DNA from: Bacteroidetes bacterium 4572_114 | GTDB lineage: Bacteria > Bacteroidota > Bacteroidia > Bacteroidales > 4484-276 | NCBI GenBank assembly: GCA_002254335.1 | Contig: NIVA01000018.1 | Coordinates: forward strand, 1-15,117 | Reading direction: 5' to 3' | Length of the DNA stretch: 15,117 bases | Part shown: one piece after another, positions 1 to 8,435 of the stretch | How positions within the stretch are numbered: the first letter of the stretch is position 1 | Layout of the letters: each line of letters starts with the position of its first letter | Notes under the pieces: generated by a model | What the model saw: the letters and a program-made list of their open reading frames with translations, nothing else | The model's database searches: none | Told to the model about the DNA's origin: nothing | Translations under genes and position numbers: made by a program

Positions 1-3000
1 AGTTCCCCTTCCGACTTTATCCGTGCTTCAGGCCGCGACCTGGTTGTAGGCGCAGGCAATGACCCGCTCAAACTGCAGGGCATCAATTTTTGGGCCTACA
101 GCGACGACCTTGATGACGACCCGATGGAAATAGTTTTTAACTCATACAAATATGATTGGACAGATTACGCAAAAGTTGCCGCACTTGGCTACAACTGTGT
201 CCGCCTGAATATGGATTATCGTGCATTTGAAGATGATGACGATCCGTATTCATACAAACAAGAAGGTTGGGAATGGTTGGAGCGAAACATTATCCACGCC
301 AAAAATAGCGGCATCTACTTGTTGCTGGATATGCACACGCCCCAGGGCGGATATCAGAGCTACGGCTTTTCCGGTGATTTTTGGGGCAGTGGCACGGCCG
401 ACATTGCAAACCGCAACCGCCTCACAGCACTGTGGGCAGAAATTGCTACCCGCTACAAAGATGAACCGGCCATTGCAGGTTTCGATATCATTAATGAGCC
501 ATTGCCCCCTTCGGCTTCTGATTATTATACTTATATCCAGCAATTGGTAAATGCCATCCGGGCCGTCAACACAAACCATCTCATCGACATCGAACAAGCA
601 TTTACACCGGCAGGTGGGAGCTACGACCATCAGATAGTTACCGGCACAAACCTTATGTACGACACCCATTTTTACTATGCATGGAATTATGCTTCCCAGC
701 TCATCCCAAGCTATGGCGGAAATGATGGCGGAAATTATCCTGATCCATCCGAGGATTTTGATAAAAACGATTTGGAAACGGTGTTGTTAGATGATGGTCT
801 TCAATTTTGTATCGACAACAATGTGCCACACAATGCAGGCGAAATTGGGCTGTCGCGCTACATATTCCCAATCCCTGAAAAAGGTGCAACCACATGGATG
901 GCCGATGTTTATGATTTACATAACGAAAATAAGGTGTGTGCCCAACAATGGACCTATCACGGCTCAGGTTTTGGTTTATATTATAATGTATTTGGATTTC
1001 CTGATGAGGATTATAAAGTTACCGAACTGGAAACATTCCTGCAAAACAATAATACAACCGTATTTCCAACGGCACCAACTTCAACCACTTACTTTATCGA
1101 TCCTTCCGGCTCGGATGGCGCATCGGGCTTAGGTGCATTAAATGCCTGGGCCACTTTTAGCCACGCTTTCGGAAACATGGGGGCAGGGGATGAATTAGTA
1201 CTTGCTGATGGAACCTATAACCAAACACTCGAAATATCCCTGACAGGGACTTCCACCGACACAATAACAATCAGGGCCATGAACGACGGGCAAGCAATAA
1301 TTGATGGCGAAGGTGTTAGAAAACCGGGGATTATTGGCAGTTCAGGGGCTAACACAGATTCATATATTGAGATTGAAGGCATTATTTTTAAAAACGCAAA
1401 ATCAGGCACGGACGATGCGATATTCCACGTTTGGAACAATCACAACACTTTCAGGAGGTGTTCATTTTATTTTGCCGAAAGTGGCAGCAATCAGCAGGGC
1501 CTGGCCTTTACACATTCTCAATACAATTTAGCCGAAGATTGCATCGGGGCTTATATTACACGGCATTGTTTCATGTCGTGGGACGACAATGGGCTGGAAA
1601 CCCACAACACTTTCCGCCGTTGTTTTGCTACCGGATATCATCCCGACCGGAGCGATTCTTTAGGGATTTCGCACTTCAATATTTATGGTGGTTCGTACGA
1701 TATTGTTGAAAACTGTATTGGTTGGTATGGTTCTCAAAATTATGGAACATCCGTGCATTCGCAAACCGGGGCCAATTACAAATGCAATAATAACAAAGTA
1801 CTTGGAAGTATTATGCTTGGTGCGGGGCAGGTATCAACATCGCAATGGTATGAAGGGATTGGTATCAGTATAAATCATGCAGGCGGCGAAGCGCCCAAAT
1901 ATAATGAAGTAGAAAACTGTGTGCTTTTTGGTAACCAAATGCATGGATTTAATATTGGTGAGGAGGGGCGTACCGAATACACCATTATAAACCACTGTGT
2001 TATGCAAAATAACGACTCTTATGCAATTCGTTGTAAAGACCCTTTAACAACTATCAGTAATTCTGTTTTTTACGATAATGAATATGGTTATAACAGTTCA
2101 TACCACGAAGGCACCTACTCATTTATTGATAATTTTGGAAATGTAGGAAACAATGGTGTGCCTTCAGAGGAAACCTGGCCAAATTCATTTTCGTCAGATC
2201 CCCTGATTACCGATGCAGGACTTCAAATCCCAACTAATTCGCCATGTTACGGCACAGGTGAAAGTGGTTCTGATGTGGGCGCCACAATATGCAGCAGATA
2301 TGTTGATGGCGTTTTAACTGGCGAACCTTTATGGCCATGGCCTATGCAGGATAGGATATTGGCAGAACTGGGCATTGACATAACGGCGGAGCTAACTACA
2401 AAATTTGGCCCCACTTGTCAATCTTTATGGACAGGAAATTCGTCCACCGATTGGGGCGCAACAACAAATTGGACCGGCAGCAACATCCCTGATGATTTTA
2501 AAGATGCCACAATCCCAACATCCCCGGCGGGAGGTAATTTCCCGCAAATTGGCAGTAGTGCAGAGGTTTCATGCAAAAATCTTACTATCGAAACCGGGGC
2601 CTCATTAACCATAAAATCCAATGCCCTGGGCACAGGTTCCCTGATTGTGGAAGGCACTTCCTCGGGAAACATTACCATTGAACGGTACATAGCCGGGCAC
2701 ACCACCGAATTCAATGGTTGGCATTTTCTCTCCTCGCCTGTTGCTACATTTACAATTGATAGATCAGGGTTTGACCCCGGCGAAAATGATGATCTGTACC
2801 GATGGGAAGAAACAACCTCATTGTGGATGAACCATAAGGCCGGCGATCCTGTTCAAATCGTCTCCGGGACAGGATACCTGGTGGCTTATCAATCATCTGG
2901 GGCCAAAACGTTTTCAGGTATCCTCAATAATTCCAATATCACCAAAACAAATCTTTCATATACACCCGTAGCTAATGGTACAGGTTGGCACCTGATCGGG

Positions 3001-3897
3001 AATCCATTCCCGTCTGCCATATTATGGGATGCAACATCATGGGGGCTGTCGGGTGTAAATGCCACTGCAAAGATCTGGAAGGAAAGTACAGCAAGTTATA
3101 TTGATATTTCAAAAAATGACGCTATCCCCGCCGCCCAGGGTTTTATGATCAACGTCACCTCAGCTACCAATTCAATAACAATCCCTTTGGCCGACCGCTC
3201 TCATGAAACACAGGCATGGTATAAAGAAGATGAGGTAAACAAAATAAAACTCACCGCTTACGATACCGAAGGAAATACAGCGCAGGAAAGCATCATCAAA
3301 TTCAATGAAAATGCCACAACAGGTTTCGACAACCAATACGACTCGCGTTTTCTTTCGGGTTATGCCCCCCTGTTTTTCTCGTTTGCAGAAGGTGAACCCG
3401 TTTCGACCAATGCACTGCCTGAATTAACAGAAGCATTGAGCATACCATTTTCTTTCACAAAAAACAGTTCCTCCACATTCAACATCAAAGCAGAAGGCAT
3501 CGACCAACTTGCCCCCTCCTACCCTGTTTATCTAACAGATTTAAAAATCAATTATACCCAAAATCTGTCCACCGGCCCAACTTATACATTCACTTCCGTG
3601 GAGGGAGATAACCCTGCCAGGTTTCTGCTCCACTTTAAACCGGTGGGCATTGAAGAAGAAAGCACAAATCAAAGCAATATCCTGGTTTGGGCCACAAATA
3701 ATGTAATCAACATCCTTAACCCCCACAGGCAGCCCGGAACAATAAGGGTGATAAATATGCTTGGACAGGAGGTGATGCATACAGAAATGAATGGCGATAA
3801 CCACGAGGAAATTTACATCGGTTTACCCTCGGCATATTTTATCGTAAGTATTGTTTATAAAAATGGAATAGTGAACAGGAAAGTTTTTATTGAATAA
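1..3897 (+). CDS. Secreted GH5-like glycoside hydrolase fused to a right-handed beta-helix domain and a T9SS sorting tail (5' end off-window)
   Basis: The frame is open from base 1, so the gene starts upstream; 1298 residues are visible and the ATG at 124 is internal. Residues about 10-330 resemble GH5 cellulase-type hydrolases: a GxNFW-like start, an INEP motif with the likely acid/base E166, a YDTHFYY motif, and the likely nucleophile E281 in AGEIG. Residues about 364-800 begin YFIDPSGSDG and are rich in Asn and Gly with short repeats, as in pectate-lyase-like parallel beta-helix proteins. A linker region with WxGNSSTDW and WHLIGNPFPS follows, as in Bacteroidetes extracellular proteins. The last ~80 residues (INMLGQEV, then YFIVSIVYKNGIVNRKVFIE) match a type A T9SS sorting domain. 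The protein is probably exported by Sec (signal peptide off-window) and then attached or released by T9SS. Substrate is unknown; beta-glucan or pectin-like polysaccharides are plausible. Domain calls are by recalled family pattern. Confidence 0.85.
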   Translation, partial: SSPSDFIRASGRDLVVGAGNDPLKLQGINFWAYSDDLDDDPMEIVFNSYKYDWTDYAKVAALGYNCVRLNMDYRAFEDDDDPYSYKQEGWEWLERNIIHAKNSGIYLLLDMHTPQGGYQSYGFSGDFWGSGTADIANRNRLTALWAEIATRYKDEPAIAGFDIINEPLPPSASDYYTYIQQLVNAIRAVNTNHLIDIEQAFTPAGGSYDHQIVTGTNLMYDTHFYYAWNYASQLIPSYGGNDGGNYPDPSEDFDKNDLETVLLDDGLQFCIDNNVPHNAGEIGLSRYIFPIPEKGATTWMADVYDLHNENKVCAQQWTYHGSGFGLYYNVFGFPDEDYKVTELETFLQNNNTTVFPTAPTSTTYFIDPSGSDGASGLGALNAWATFSHAFGNMGAGDELVLADGTYNQTLEISLTGTSTDTITIRAMNDGQAIIDGEGVRKPGIIGSSGANTDSYIEIEGIIFKNAKSGTDDAIFHVWNNHNTFRRCSFYFAESGSNQQGLAFTHSQYNLAEDCIGAYITRHCFMSWDDNGLETHNTFRRCFATGYHPDRSDSLGISHFNIYGGSYDIVENCIGWYGSQNYGTSVHSQTGANYKCNNNKVLGSIMLGAGQVSTSQWYEGIGISINHAGGEAPKYNEVENCVLFGNQMHGFNIGEEGRTEYTIINHCVMQNNDSYAIRCKDPLTTISNSVFYDNEYGYNSSYHEGTYSFIDNFGNVGNNGVPSEETWPNSFSSDPLITDAGLQIPTNSPCYGTGESGSDVGATICSRYVDGVLTGEPLWPWPMQDRILAELGIDITAELTTKFGPTCQSLWTGNSSTDWGATTNWTGSNIPDDFKDATIPTSPAGGNFPQIGSSAEVSCKNLTIETGASLTIKSNALGTGSLIVEGTSSGNITIERYIAGHTTEFNGWHFLSSPVATFTIDRSGFDPGENDDLYRWEETTSLWMNHKAGDPVQIVSGTGYLVAYQSSGAKTFSGILNNSNITKTNLSYTPVANGTGWHLIGNPFPSAILWDATSWGLSGVNATAKIWKESTASYIDISKNDAIPAAQGFMINVTSATNSITIPLADRSHETQAWYKEDEVNKIKLTAYDTEGNTAQESIIKFNENATTGFDNQYDSRFLSGYAPLFFSFAEGEPVSTNALPELTEALSIPFSFTKNSSSTFNIKAEGIDQLAPSYPVYLTDLKINYTQNLSTGPTYTFTSVEGDNPARFLLHFKPVGIEEESTNQSNILVWATNNVINILNPHRQPGTIRVINMLGQEVMHTEMNGDNHEEIYIGLPSAYFIVSIVYKNGIVNRKVFIE

Positions 3898-4015
3898 TTT
3901 TGCGGGATATTTTATTCGTAAATACTTTAATAACAACTTATTGATAATTCTTATTCGCGCATTCGCGGCAAAATTTCACTTATCGGAGTTGACTCAAATA
4001 TAAAATCTAATAATT

Positions 4016-4930
4016 ATGGGACATAATCATAACCCCGGGCATGCGCCCCACACCCACGAAATCTCAGGGAAAAATATTGGGATAACTATTCTATTAAATA
4101 TCCTGATAACAGTTTCGCAGGTTATTGGCGGTATCCTTTCGGGCAGTGTGGCCCTGCTTACAGATGCACTACATAATTTTAGCGATGTGATTGCGCTCCT
4201 GCTCAGTTATTTCACCAACCGTTTGGCAAAGAAAAAATCAACGGTAAAACAAACATACGGTTTCAAACGGGCCGAAATATTATCGGCTTTTGTAAACTCG
4301 GTAACATTAATTGCAATTGCAATATTTTTGATTGTTGAGGCTGTGGAGAGATTTATGGACCCGCAACCGGTGAAGTCGGATTTGGTGATATATTTCGCAT
4401 TGGGCAGTATCATTATCAACTTTATAAGTGTATTGCTTTTGAAAAAGGATGCAAAAGGGAGCATGAACATGAAATCGGCCTATCTGCACCTATTGACCGA
4501 TGTGATGACTTCGATAGCTGTGATGATTGGCGGCATATTGATGAAATATTTTGATATCTATCGCATCGACAGCATCCTTTCTATTATAATTGCTGTTTAC
4601 CTGATTTTTTCGAGCTATAAACTTCTGTTTGCCTCAATCAAAATCTTAATGCAGTTCACCCCGCAAAATATTGAAATACACGACATCCGCGATCAAATAC
4701 TTTTAGTGAAAGATGTGAAGAATATCCACCATGTCCATTTGTGGCAACTCAATGATAAAGACATGTTTTTTGAAGCACATATTGACCTTGAAAGGGACAT
4801 TGCAATTTCGGAATTTCAAACAATCTTATCTGAAATTGAAACAGTTTTAAACAAACACAAAATAACACATTATAATATCCAACCTGAATTCAGCAGGGAC
4901 GATCCTAAGGGTTTGATTATCCAACATTGA
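4016..4930 (+). CDS. Cation diffusion facilitator (CDF) metal efflux transporter, CzcD/ZitB-like
   Basis: A 304-residue inner-membrane protein of usual CDF length that exports Zn2+ (possibly Co2+, Cd2+ or Fe2+) in exchange for protons. The first 14 residues hold five His (3, 5, 9, 12, 14), a metal-binding tail typical of CzcD-type members. About six hydrophobic segments lie between residues 21 and 212. The metal site of the zinc-type subgroup is present in TM2 (H53 and D57 in DALHNFSD) and TM5 (H158 and D162 in HLLTD). The C-terminal cytoplasmic domain (about 215-300), with HHVHLWQL, fits the dimerising metal-sensing fold. The ATG at 4016 follows an AT-rich leader without a clear Shine-Dalgarno. 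The gene is 118 bp after the glycoside hydrolase and probably has its own transcript. The substrate metal cannot be fixed from sequence; the His/Asp ligand set favours zinc. Confidence 0.92.
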   Translation: MGHNHNPGHAPHTHEISGKNIGITILLNILITVSQVIGGILSGSVALLTDALHNFSDVIALLLSYFTNRLAKKKSTVKQTYGFKRAEILSAFVNSVTLIAIAIFLIVEAVERFMDPQPVKSDLVIYFALGSIIINFISVLLLKKDAKGSMNMKSAYLHLLTDVMTSIAVMIGGILMKYFDIYRIDSILSIIIAVYLIFSSYKLLFASIKILMQFTPQNIEIHDIRDQILLVKDVKNIHHVHLWQLNDKDMFFEAHIDLERDIAISEFQTILSEIETVLNKHKITHYNIQPEFSRDDPKGLIIQH

Positions 4931-4958
4931 TGGCTCTTTAAGAACCTAAATTAATTTG

Positions 4959-4976
4959 ATCCCGCACGTGCGGGAT
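4959..4976. repeat. Perfect 18-bp GC-rich palindrome, ATCCCGCA-CG-TGCGGGAT
   Basis: A perfect inverted repeat lies 28 bp after the CDF stop codon. It has no T-run on the plus side, so it is not a classical intrinsic terminator, though it could stabilise an mRNA end. It has the same plan (CCCG-x-A, 2-nt centre, T-x-CGGG) as two hairpins at 13329-13342 and 13375-13390, which suggests a dispersed element. Confidence 0.7.
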
Positions 4977-4998
4977 GATGATGAGCAAATCCAGACGG

Positions 4999-5090
4999 AC
5001 GGACTATGTCCGTTTGAAAATGAAAACCCACGGGGAATTTTTAAAAAACCGACGCAGGTTTACACGGATACAACGGATTTTTAATCCGTT
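4999..5090. repeat. Two further short palindromes between convergent genes
   Basis: ACGGAC-TAT-GTCCGT lies at 4999-5013, with an extra tandem GGAC just before it. AACGGATT-TTT-AATCCGTT lies at 5072-5090. Both have perfect arms. They sit in the 257-bp gap between the 3' ends of two convergent genes, where bidirectional terminators or dispersed palindromic elements are common. A similar sequence, TTTAAGA(A/G)CCTAA, occurs on both sides of the cluster, near 4938 and 5144. Confidence 0.55.
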
Positions 5091-5187
5091 CGACCAGCGA
5101 GAATCAGCATCTGAAAATATCGTTAACATGTTAGCATTAGTTGATTTTTAAGAGCCTAATACAAATAAAATGGAAAATAATTATTCC

Positions 5188-5988
5188 CTATTTTTTTCTA
5201 ACATGTGACAAGATTTCCGAGTATATCTCTTCGATGGGCTTATAAGTAACATTAATTATAGTCCATTCAGGGCTTGTCCTAAAAATCCCCAGTGCATAAT
5301 TCAGCTCCTTTTGTACATGTGCCCGGTTTGAATAATCACCTGTCAATCCACCCAAGTGGCTATCCCTGGCCTGCCTCAGCACAGCCAAACGATTAGGGAC
5401 AGTTGTCAAACAAAATACGCGCTCAGGCGGGATCCTGTAAACTATATCGGGAACCTTGACCCCAAAAATAATCGGAATATTTGCTACGGCCCACCCTTTA
5501 TACGCCATATAAACACTTAATGGCGTTTTAAAAGTCCTGGAAACCCCTAACAACACTATATCGGCCTTGTTCAATTCTTCGGTCCGTTGCCCGTCGTCGT
5601 GGCGAAGGGTATATTCGATGGCCTCAATCCGCTGGAAATAGGCCCTGTTAAATTTATGGAATATCCCTGGTTTTTCTGATGGCACATTATGAAAATGATG
5701 TGACAACTGTGCCAAAAGCGGGCCCATCAAGTCGATGGTACGAAGTTCATAAAGACGGCCTTGTTCATGGATGAAGTGGCGCAATTTTTTTGAAACAACA
5801 GTATGAATGACCATGCCCTTGATTTCGTGAGCTTCAAGGATAATTTCCTGTACCTGTTTCTTTTTACGTACATTGGGTCGTACATGTGTTTCTACATCAG
5901 TTGATTCAAACTGGATCAGGGCTGCTTTTAACGCTTGTTGGGCTGTGTTGCCAGTCCCATCCGAAATTATAAATACATGTTCAATCAT
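5188..5988 (-). CDS. Bifunctional kinase/pyrophosphorylase regulating pyruvate phosphate dikinase or PEP synthase (DUF299/PSRP family)
   Basis: 266 residues, the usual size for this family. Family members switch PPDK or PEP synthase off by ADP-dependent Thr phosphorylation and on again by Pi-dependent dephosphorylation, controlling the pyruvate/PEP branch point in the cytosol. The start VFIISDGTGNTA (residues 5-16) and the P-loop-like GVSRTFKTP (148-156) are hallmark motifs; HDDG (130-133) is a second conserved block. The ATG at 5988 aligns with the usual N-terminus; upstream is an AT-rich 335-bp gap. No PPDK or PEP synthase gene is next to it, so its target must be encoded elsewhere. Whether the target is PPDK or PEP synthase cannot be decided from this sequence, so no gene symbol is given. 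Confidence 0.93.
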   Translation of the reverse strand: MIEHVFIISDGTGNTAQQALKAALIQFESTDVETHVRPNVRKKKQVQEIILEAHEIKGMVIHTVVSKKLRHFIHEQGRLYELRTIDLMGPLLAQLSHHFHNVPSEKPGIFHKFNRAYFQRIEAIEYTLRHDDGQRTEELNKADIVLLGVSRTFKTPLSVYMAYKGWAVANIPIIFGVKVPDIVYRIPPERVFCLTTVPNRLAVLRQARDSHLGGLTGDYSNRAHVQKELNYALGIFRTSPEWTIINVTYKPIEEIYSEILSHVRKK

Positions 5989-6323
5989 ACGGGTTTTATT
6001 TTAATTATTTTACCAAAGGATCAATTACAAAAAATAGACAGACTATAAACGAAAGCAATAATTTTTCAGTAAAGATAAAAAAAAAATAAACAAAGTTACT
6101 TTTCAACATAGGGCACAAACAAAGTATTTGAAGAATAAGTTGGAGCATGAAAGTGGTTCTGCTCCGCAATTGGTCAACTTGTGAATCAATCGGACTAAAA
6201 TTAAAATCTGGAAAAAAGATAAGGCTATCAATTAATAGTATTAATTTTGATTGCGTAAGTCGATAGCATTTATTTCGACCTTTAAATTATTTAACTATGA
6301 ACAAATCTATAAATATATAATTG
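5989..6323. other. Divergent AT-rich intergenic region
   Basis: This gap separates two divergent genes and must hold the promoters of the kinase/phosphorylase gene (minus) and the carbonic anhydrase gene (plus). It contains an A-run near 6078 and the inverted repeat at 6230-6246. I found no convincing Bacteroidetes TTTG / TAnnTTTG promoter pair and no gene. A 7-codon ORF (ATG 6297, TAA 6318-6320) ends three bases before the carbonic anhydrase ATG and is in frame with it. Confidence 0.5.
6230..6246. promoter_or_regulatory. Perfect 17-bp inverted repeat upstream of carbonic anhydrase, possible operator
   Basis: AATTAATA-G-TATTAATT, perfect 8-bp arms around one base, 77 bp before the carbonic anhydrase ATG. 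Its position suits a dimeric regulator site, but the arms are pure AT in an AT-rich gap, so chance is a real alternative. Confidence 0.25.
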
Positions 6324-6893
6324 ATGACTATTCAAGAGAGTTTAAACAGATTAAAAGAGGGCAACGCCAAATTTGTTGCCGACAAATTGGAAGGTAAATT
6401 ACAAGATAGTTCAAGAAGGGTATCTTTACTTGATGGACAAAAACCTTATGCCATCATTTTGAGCTGTGCAGATAGCCGGGTTGTGCCGGAACTGGCTTTT
6501 GATACCGGATTGGGCGAATTATTTGTTGTTAGGGTCGCAGGCAATGTGGCCAATAGTTCTTCAATCGCCAGCATTGAATATGCAGTAGCTCATGTAGGCA
6601 CAAAACTAATTGTGGTCTTAGGCCATCAAAGTTGTGGCGCTGTAACTGCTGCTGTGGCCGGAGGGGACAATGGATATAACCTGAACCATTTACTTTCTCA
6701 CATTACACCGGCAATAATTGCTTCAAAACAAGGGGCCACAGTAAATGATATTGCAAAGAAAAATGTAGAACTTACAGTTGAAGAATTAAAAAACAGATCT
6801 CAAATCATAAAAAATGCCATTGACAAGGGAGATATAAAAGTTGTTCCGGCATATTATAATTTAGGTTCGGGGAGAGTGGATTTTTTGGGTTGA
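6324..6893 (+). CDS. Beta-class carbonic anhydrase
   Basis: 189 residues, zinc enzyme interconverting CO2 and bicarbonate in the cytosol. The zinc and active-site set is complete: C48, D50 and R52 in SCADSR, and H101 and C104 in GHQSCGAV. The ligand spacing fits the small clade of bacterial beta-CAs. The length is within the usual range for compact members. The frame also allows a TTG at 6321, but the ATG at 6324 gives the normal N-terminus (TIQESLNRLKEGNAKF). An in-frame TAA at 6318-6320 rules out a longer form. The gene stands alone on the plus strand, convergent with the NTF2-like gene. Likely role is supplying bicarbonate to carboxylases or pH balance. Confidence 0.95.
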   Translation: MTIQESLNRLKEGNAKFVADKLEGKLQDSSRRVSLLDGQKPYAIILSCADSRVVPELAFDTGLGELFVVRVAGNVANSSSIASIEYAVAHVGTKLIVVLGHQSCGAVTAAVAGGDNGYNLNHLLSHITPAIIASKQGATVNDIAKKNVELTVEELKNRSQIIKNAIDKGDIKVVPAYYNLGSGRVDFLG

Positions 6894-7030
6894 TCCATAG
6901 GGGCAGCAATTTGGAATTAGAGAACATGGCTGAACACTCTTCTATTTGAAATTTTACTCAAATATAAATTTTTGTTATTGATTTTGGTACCGTCCATCCA
7001 ACGCTGACATTTTAACGTGAAAAATTTCCC

Positions 7031-7059
7031 AGCCCTGTTGAATTAAAAACACAAGGGCT
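7031..7059. terminator. Weak hairpin between convergent genes
   Basis: AGCCCT at 7031-7036 pairs with AGGGCT at 7054-7059 across an 17-base AT-rich loop. It lies between the 3' ends of the carbonic anhydrase and NTF2-like genes, where a bidirectional terminator would be expected, but there is no good T-run and the stem is only 6 bp. Confidence 0.2.
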
Positions 7060-7083
7060 AAGTAAATGTTTGGTTAATCAATT

Positions 7084-7485
7084 CTATTTTCTTCGTCCTA
7101 AATCTTCATCTTCAGGGGAGCCTTGAATGGTTTTTGTTCGTTCATTGCAAGACATCAACATGCCTTCTTTAAATTGAAAGAAAGCATGAACTTCAGCAAT
7201 AGTTCTTTTGTTATCTTCAATTTTTGTTGCATGAACCCTATGTAAAGATGCAACACAATCATTTTCTTCAATAAGACAAATAAAATTGAAAAATACATCT
7301 TTAATAACTTGCCGTTGTTTTATTATGTGTGCAACAAAATCAGAGTAGTTTATGTGATGTCCGTCAACTATTTGAATGTAGTCGGTACTGACAAATTTTT
7401 GTATATATTTTTCAGGATCAACTTGAGGTTGATAAACATTTTCAAACAATGACCTGAGAGTATCTTTTAACATTATTGCCTTCAT
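7084..7485 (-). CDS. NTF2-like / SnoaL-like small protein
   Basis: 133 residues with the usual pattern of the cone-shaped NTF2-like superfamily: an N-terminal helix ending YIQKFVSTDYIQIVDG, then strands such as VASLHRVHATKIEDNKRTIA, and FFQFKEGMLMSCNERT as the final strand pair. It ends with SPEDEDLGRR, a tail I recall from SnoaL-like proteins of this subgroup. Such folds host isomerases, cyclases or non-enzymatic ligand binding; the substrate is unknown. The ATG at 7485 is supported by AAAGGA seven bases upstream (7493-7498), one of the few clear ribosome sites here. It starts 48 bp after the stop of the cupin-rubredoxin gene on the same strand, so the two are probably co-transcribed and may act on the same small molecule or redox process (inference). 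Confidence 0.75.
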   Translation of the reverse strand: MKAIMLKDTLRSLFENVYQPQVDPEKYIQKFVSTDYIQIVDGHHINYSDFVAHIIKQRQVIKDVFFNFICLIEENDCVASLHRVHATKIEDNKRTIAEVHAFFQFKEGMLMSCNERTKTIQGSPEDEDLGRRK

Positions 7486-7533
7486 ATTGTATTCCTTTGA
7501 TTATACAGTTTGCACTACTTTATTAATAATCCA

Positions 7534-8082
7534 TCAAATACTTTCAAACCGTGATTTGGGCACATTACAAACAGGACATCTAAAATCGTTGCTAAGATTG
7601 TCAAAGGCTACTTCATCTTCCAACCCGTTATATTCCTTTTCAAAAGCTGCATTGTAAACATAACCACACGTTTTGCAGATAAAACTATTTGTTTCCCCCG
7701 GGCTTTCATGTCTGCTCTCAGCAATGACATCCTGAGGACATAAGCTCAAAAATACACAGGACGCAGCAGTAGTATTAATCAAATGATGAACCGTATTTTT
7801 TTCGATAGTTAAAAGGTCGCCCTTTACCAAATTCATCTCTTGATACGAATCATCATCGACCATTTTATATTTCAATGTCATTTCCCCTTCTAAAATATAA
7901 TATGACTCTGCATAAAAATGGTAATGCGGATAAGCATCTTTTCCCGAAAAAAGCTCCACAATCTTTTCAGAAAAATAGGGCATATCATTGATGATTTTAA
8001 CTCTTCGACTGTTTAGTTTGTGCTGTGCAGCAACTTTATGTTTTTCTGCAATACCGTTTAGGTTATTTCTTTTTATCCCCAT
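7534..8082 (-). CDS. Cupin-rubredoxin fusion protein
   Basis: 182 residues from the ATG at 8082, chosen because GAAAGAG lies just upstream; the frame also allows ATG at 8103 (189 residues). Residues about 45-115 form a single cupin with both metal motifs: HxHxxxExxxxxxG (H53, H55, E59, G66) and GxxxxxExNxxHxxxN (G88, H99, N103). Thus the 3-His/1-Glu metal site looks intact. Residues 134-182 are a rubredoxin: CxxCG (C136, C139) and CPxC (C169, C172), with the YVYN and the FxxLxxDFxCPVC pattern around them, giving a one-electron Fe-Cys4 centre. No signal peptide, so cytosolic. A plausible reading is a cupin oxygenase, isomerase or sensor with its own electron carrier. The reaction is not known. 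It is the first gene of a likely two-gene unit with the NTF2-like protein. Confidence 0.85.
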   Translation of the reverse strand: MGIKRNNLNGIAEKHKVAAQHKLNSRRVKIINDMPYFSEKIVELFSGKDAYPHYHFYAESYYILEGEMTLKYKMVDDDSYQEMNLVKGDLLTIEKNTVHHLINTTAASCVFLSLCPQDVIAESRHESPGETNSFICKTCGYVYNAAFEKEYNGLEDEVAFDNLSNDFRCPVCNVPKSRFESI

Positions 8083-8283
8083 AATGTTCTCTTTCCCAGT
8101 CAATAATACTAATATAAAAAAATGATTTTTTGTCTTCTAACTATTTCGTTCTAACCATGCCACTTATTTCGGAGTGTGGGCACCAGCCAAAAACCCATGC
8201 AATATTACATAAATATGTATCATTATGGATATGTTTTTTGAAGAAAAGAGATAAATGTGAATACGTGCTTAGGCTATAAATAG

Positions 8284-8430
8284 TCATTGTTTGTACATCC
8301 GCTTTTTGGTGCGTAATCCTTGCGATAAATATTGGGGTATTTGTAATCCTTCAATAGCTTGACTGCATAAATATTCTCCGCCTATTTGCAACGAAGAATC
8401 CGAAGTGAAAATGAAAAATAGCAAGTTGGG
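8284..8430 (-). pseudogene. Possible fragment of an IS1634-like transposase (N-terminal region)
   Basis: The minus frame is open from just after a TAA (8431-8433) to TGA (8284-8286), 48 codons. It contains IGGEYLCSQAIEGLQIPQYL, which resembles the recalled block (E-[IV]-G-[AS]-E-W-L-C-x-Q-A-x-E-x-L-x-I) of Bacteroidetes IS1634-type transposases. There is no start codon in the right place, and the expected continuation is missing after KKRMYKQ. If correct, it is a relic, not an active element. The match is from memory and short; chance is possible. Confidence 0.3.
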
Positions 8431-8435
8431 TTAAG

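Noticed and set aside
8141..8287. 48-codon minus-strand ORF just upstream of the cupin-rubredoxin gene
   Set aside because: No recognisable motif, no ribosome site, and its composition looks like AT-rich intergenic DNA.
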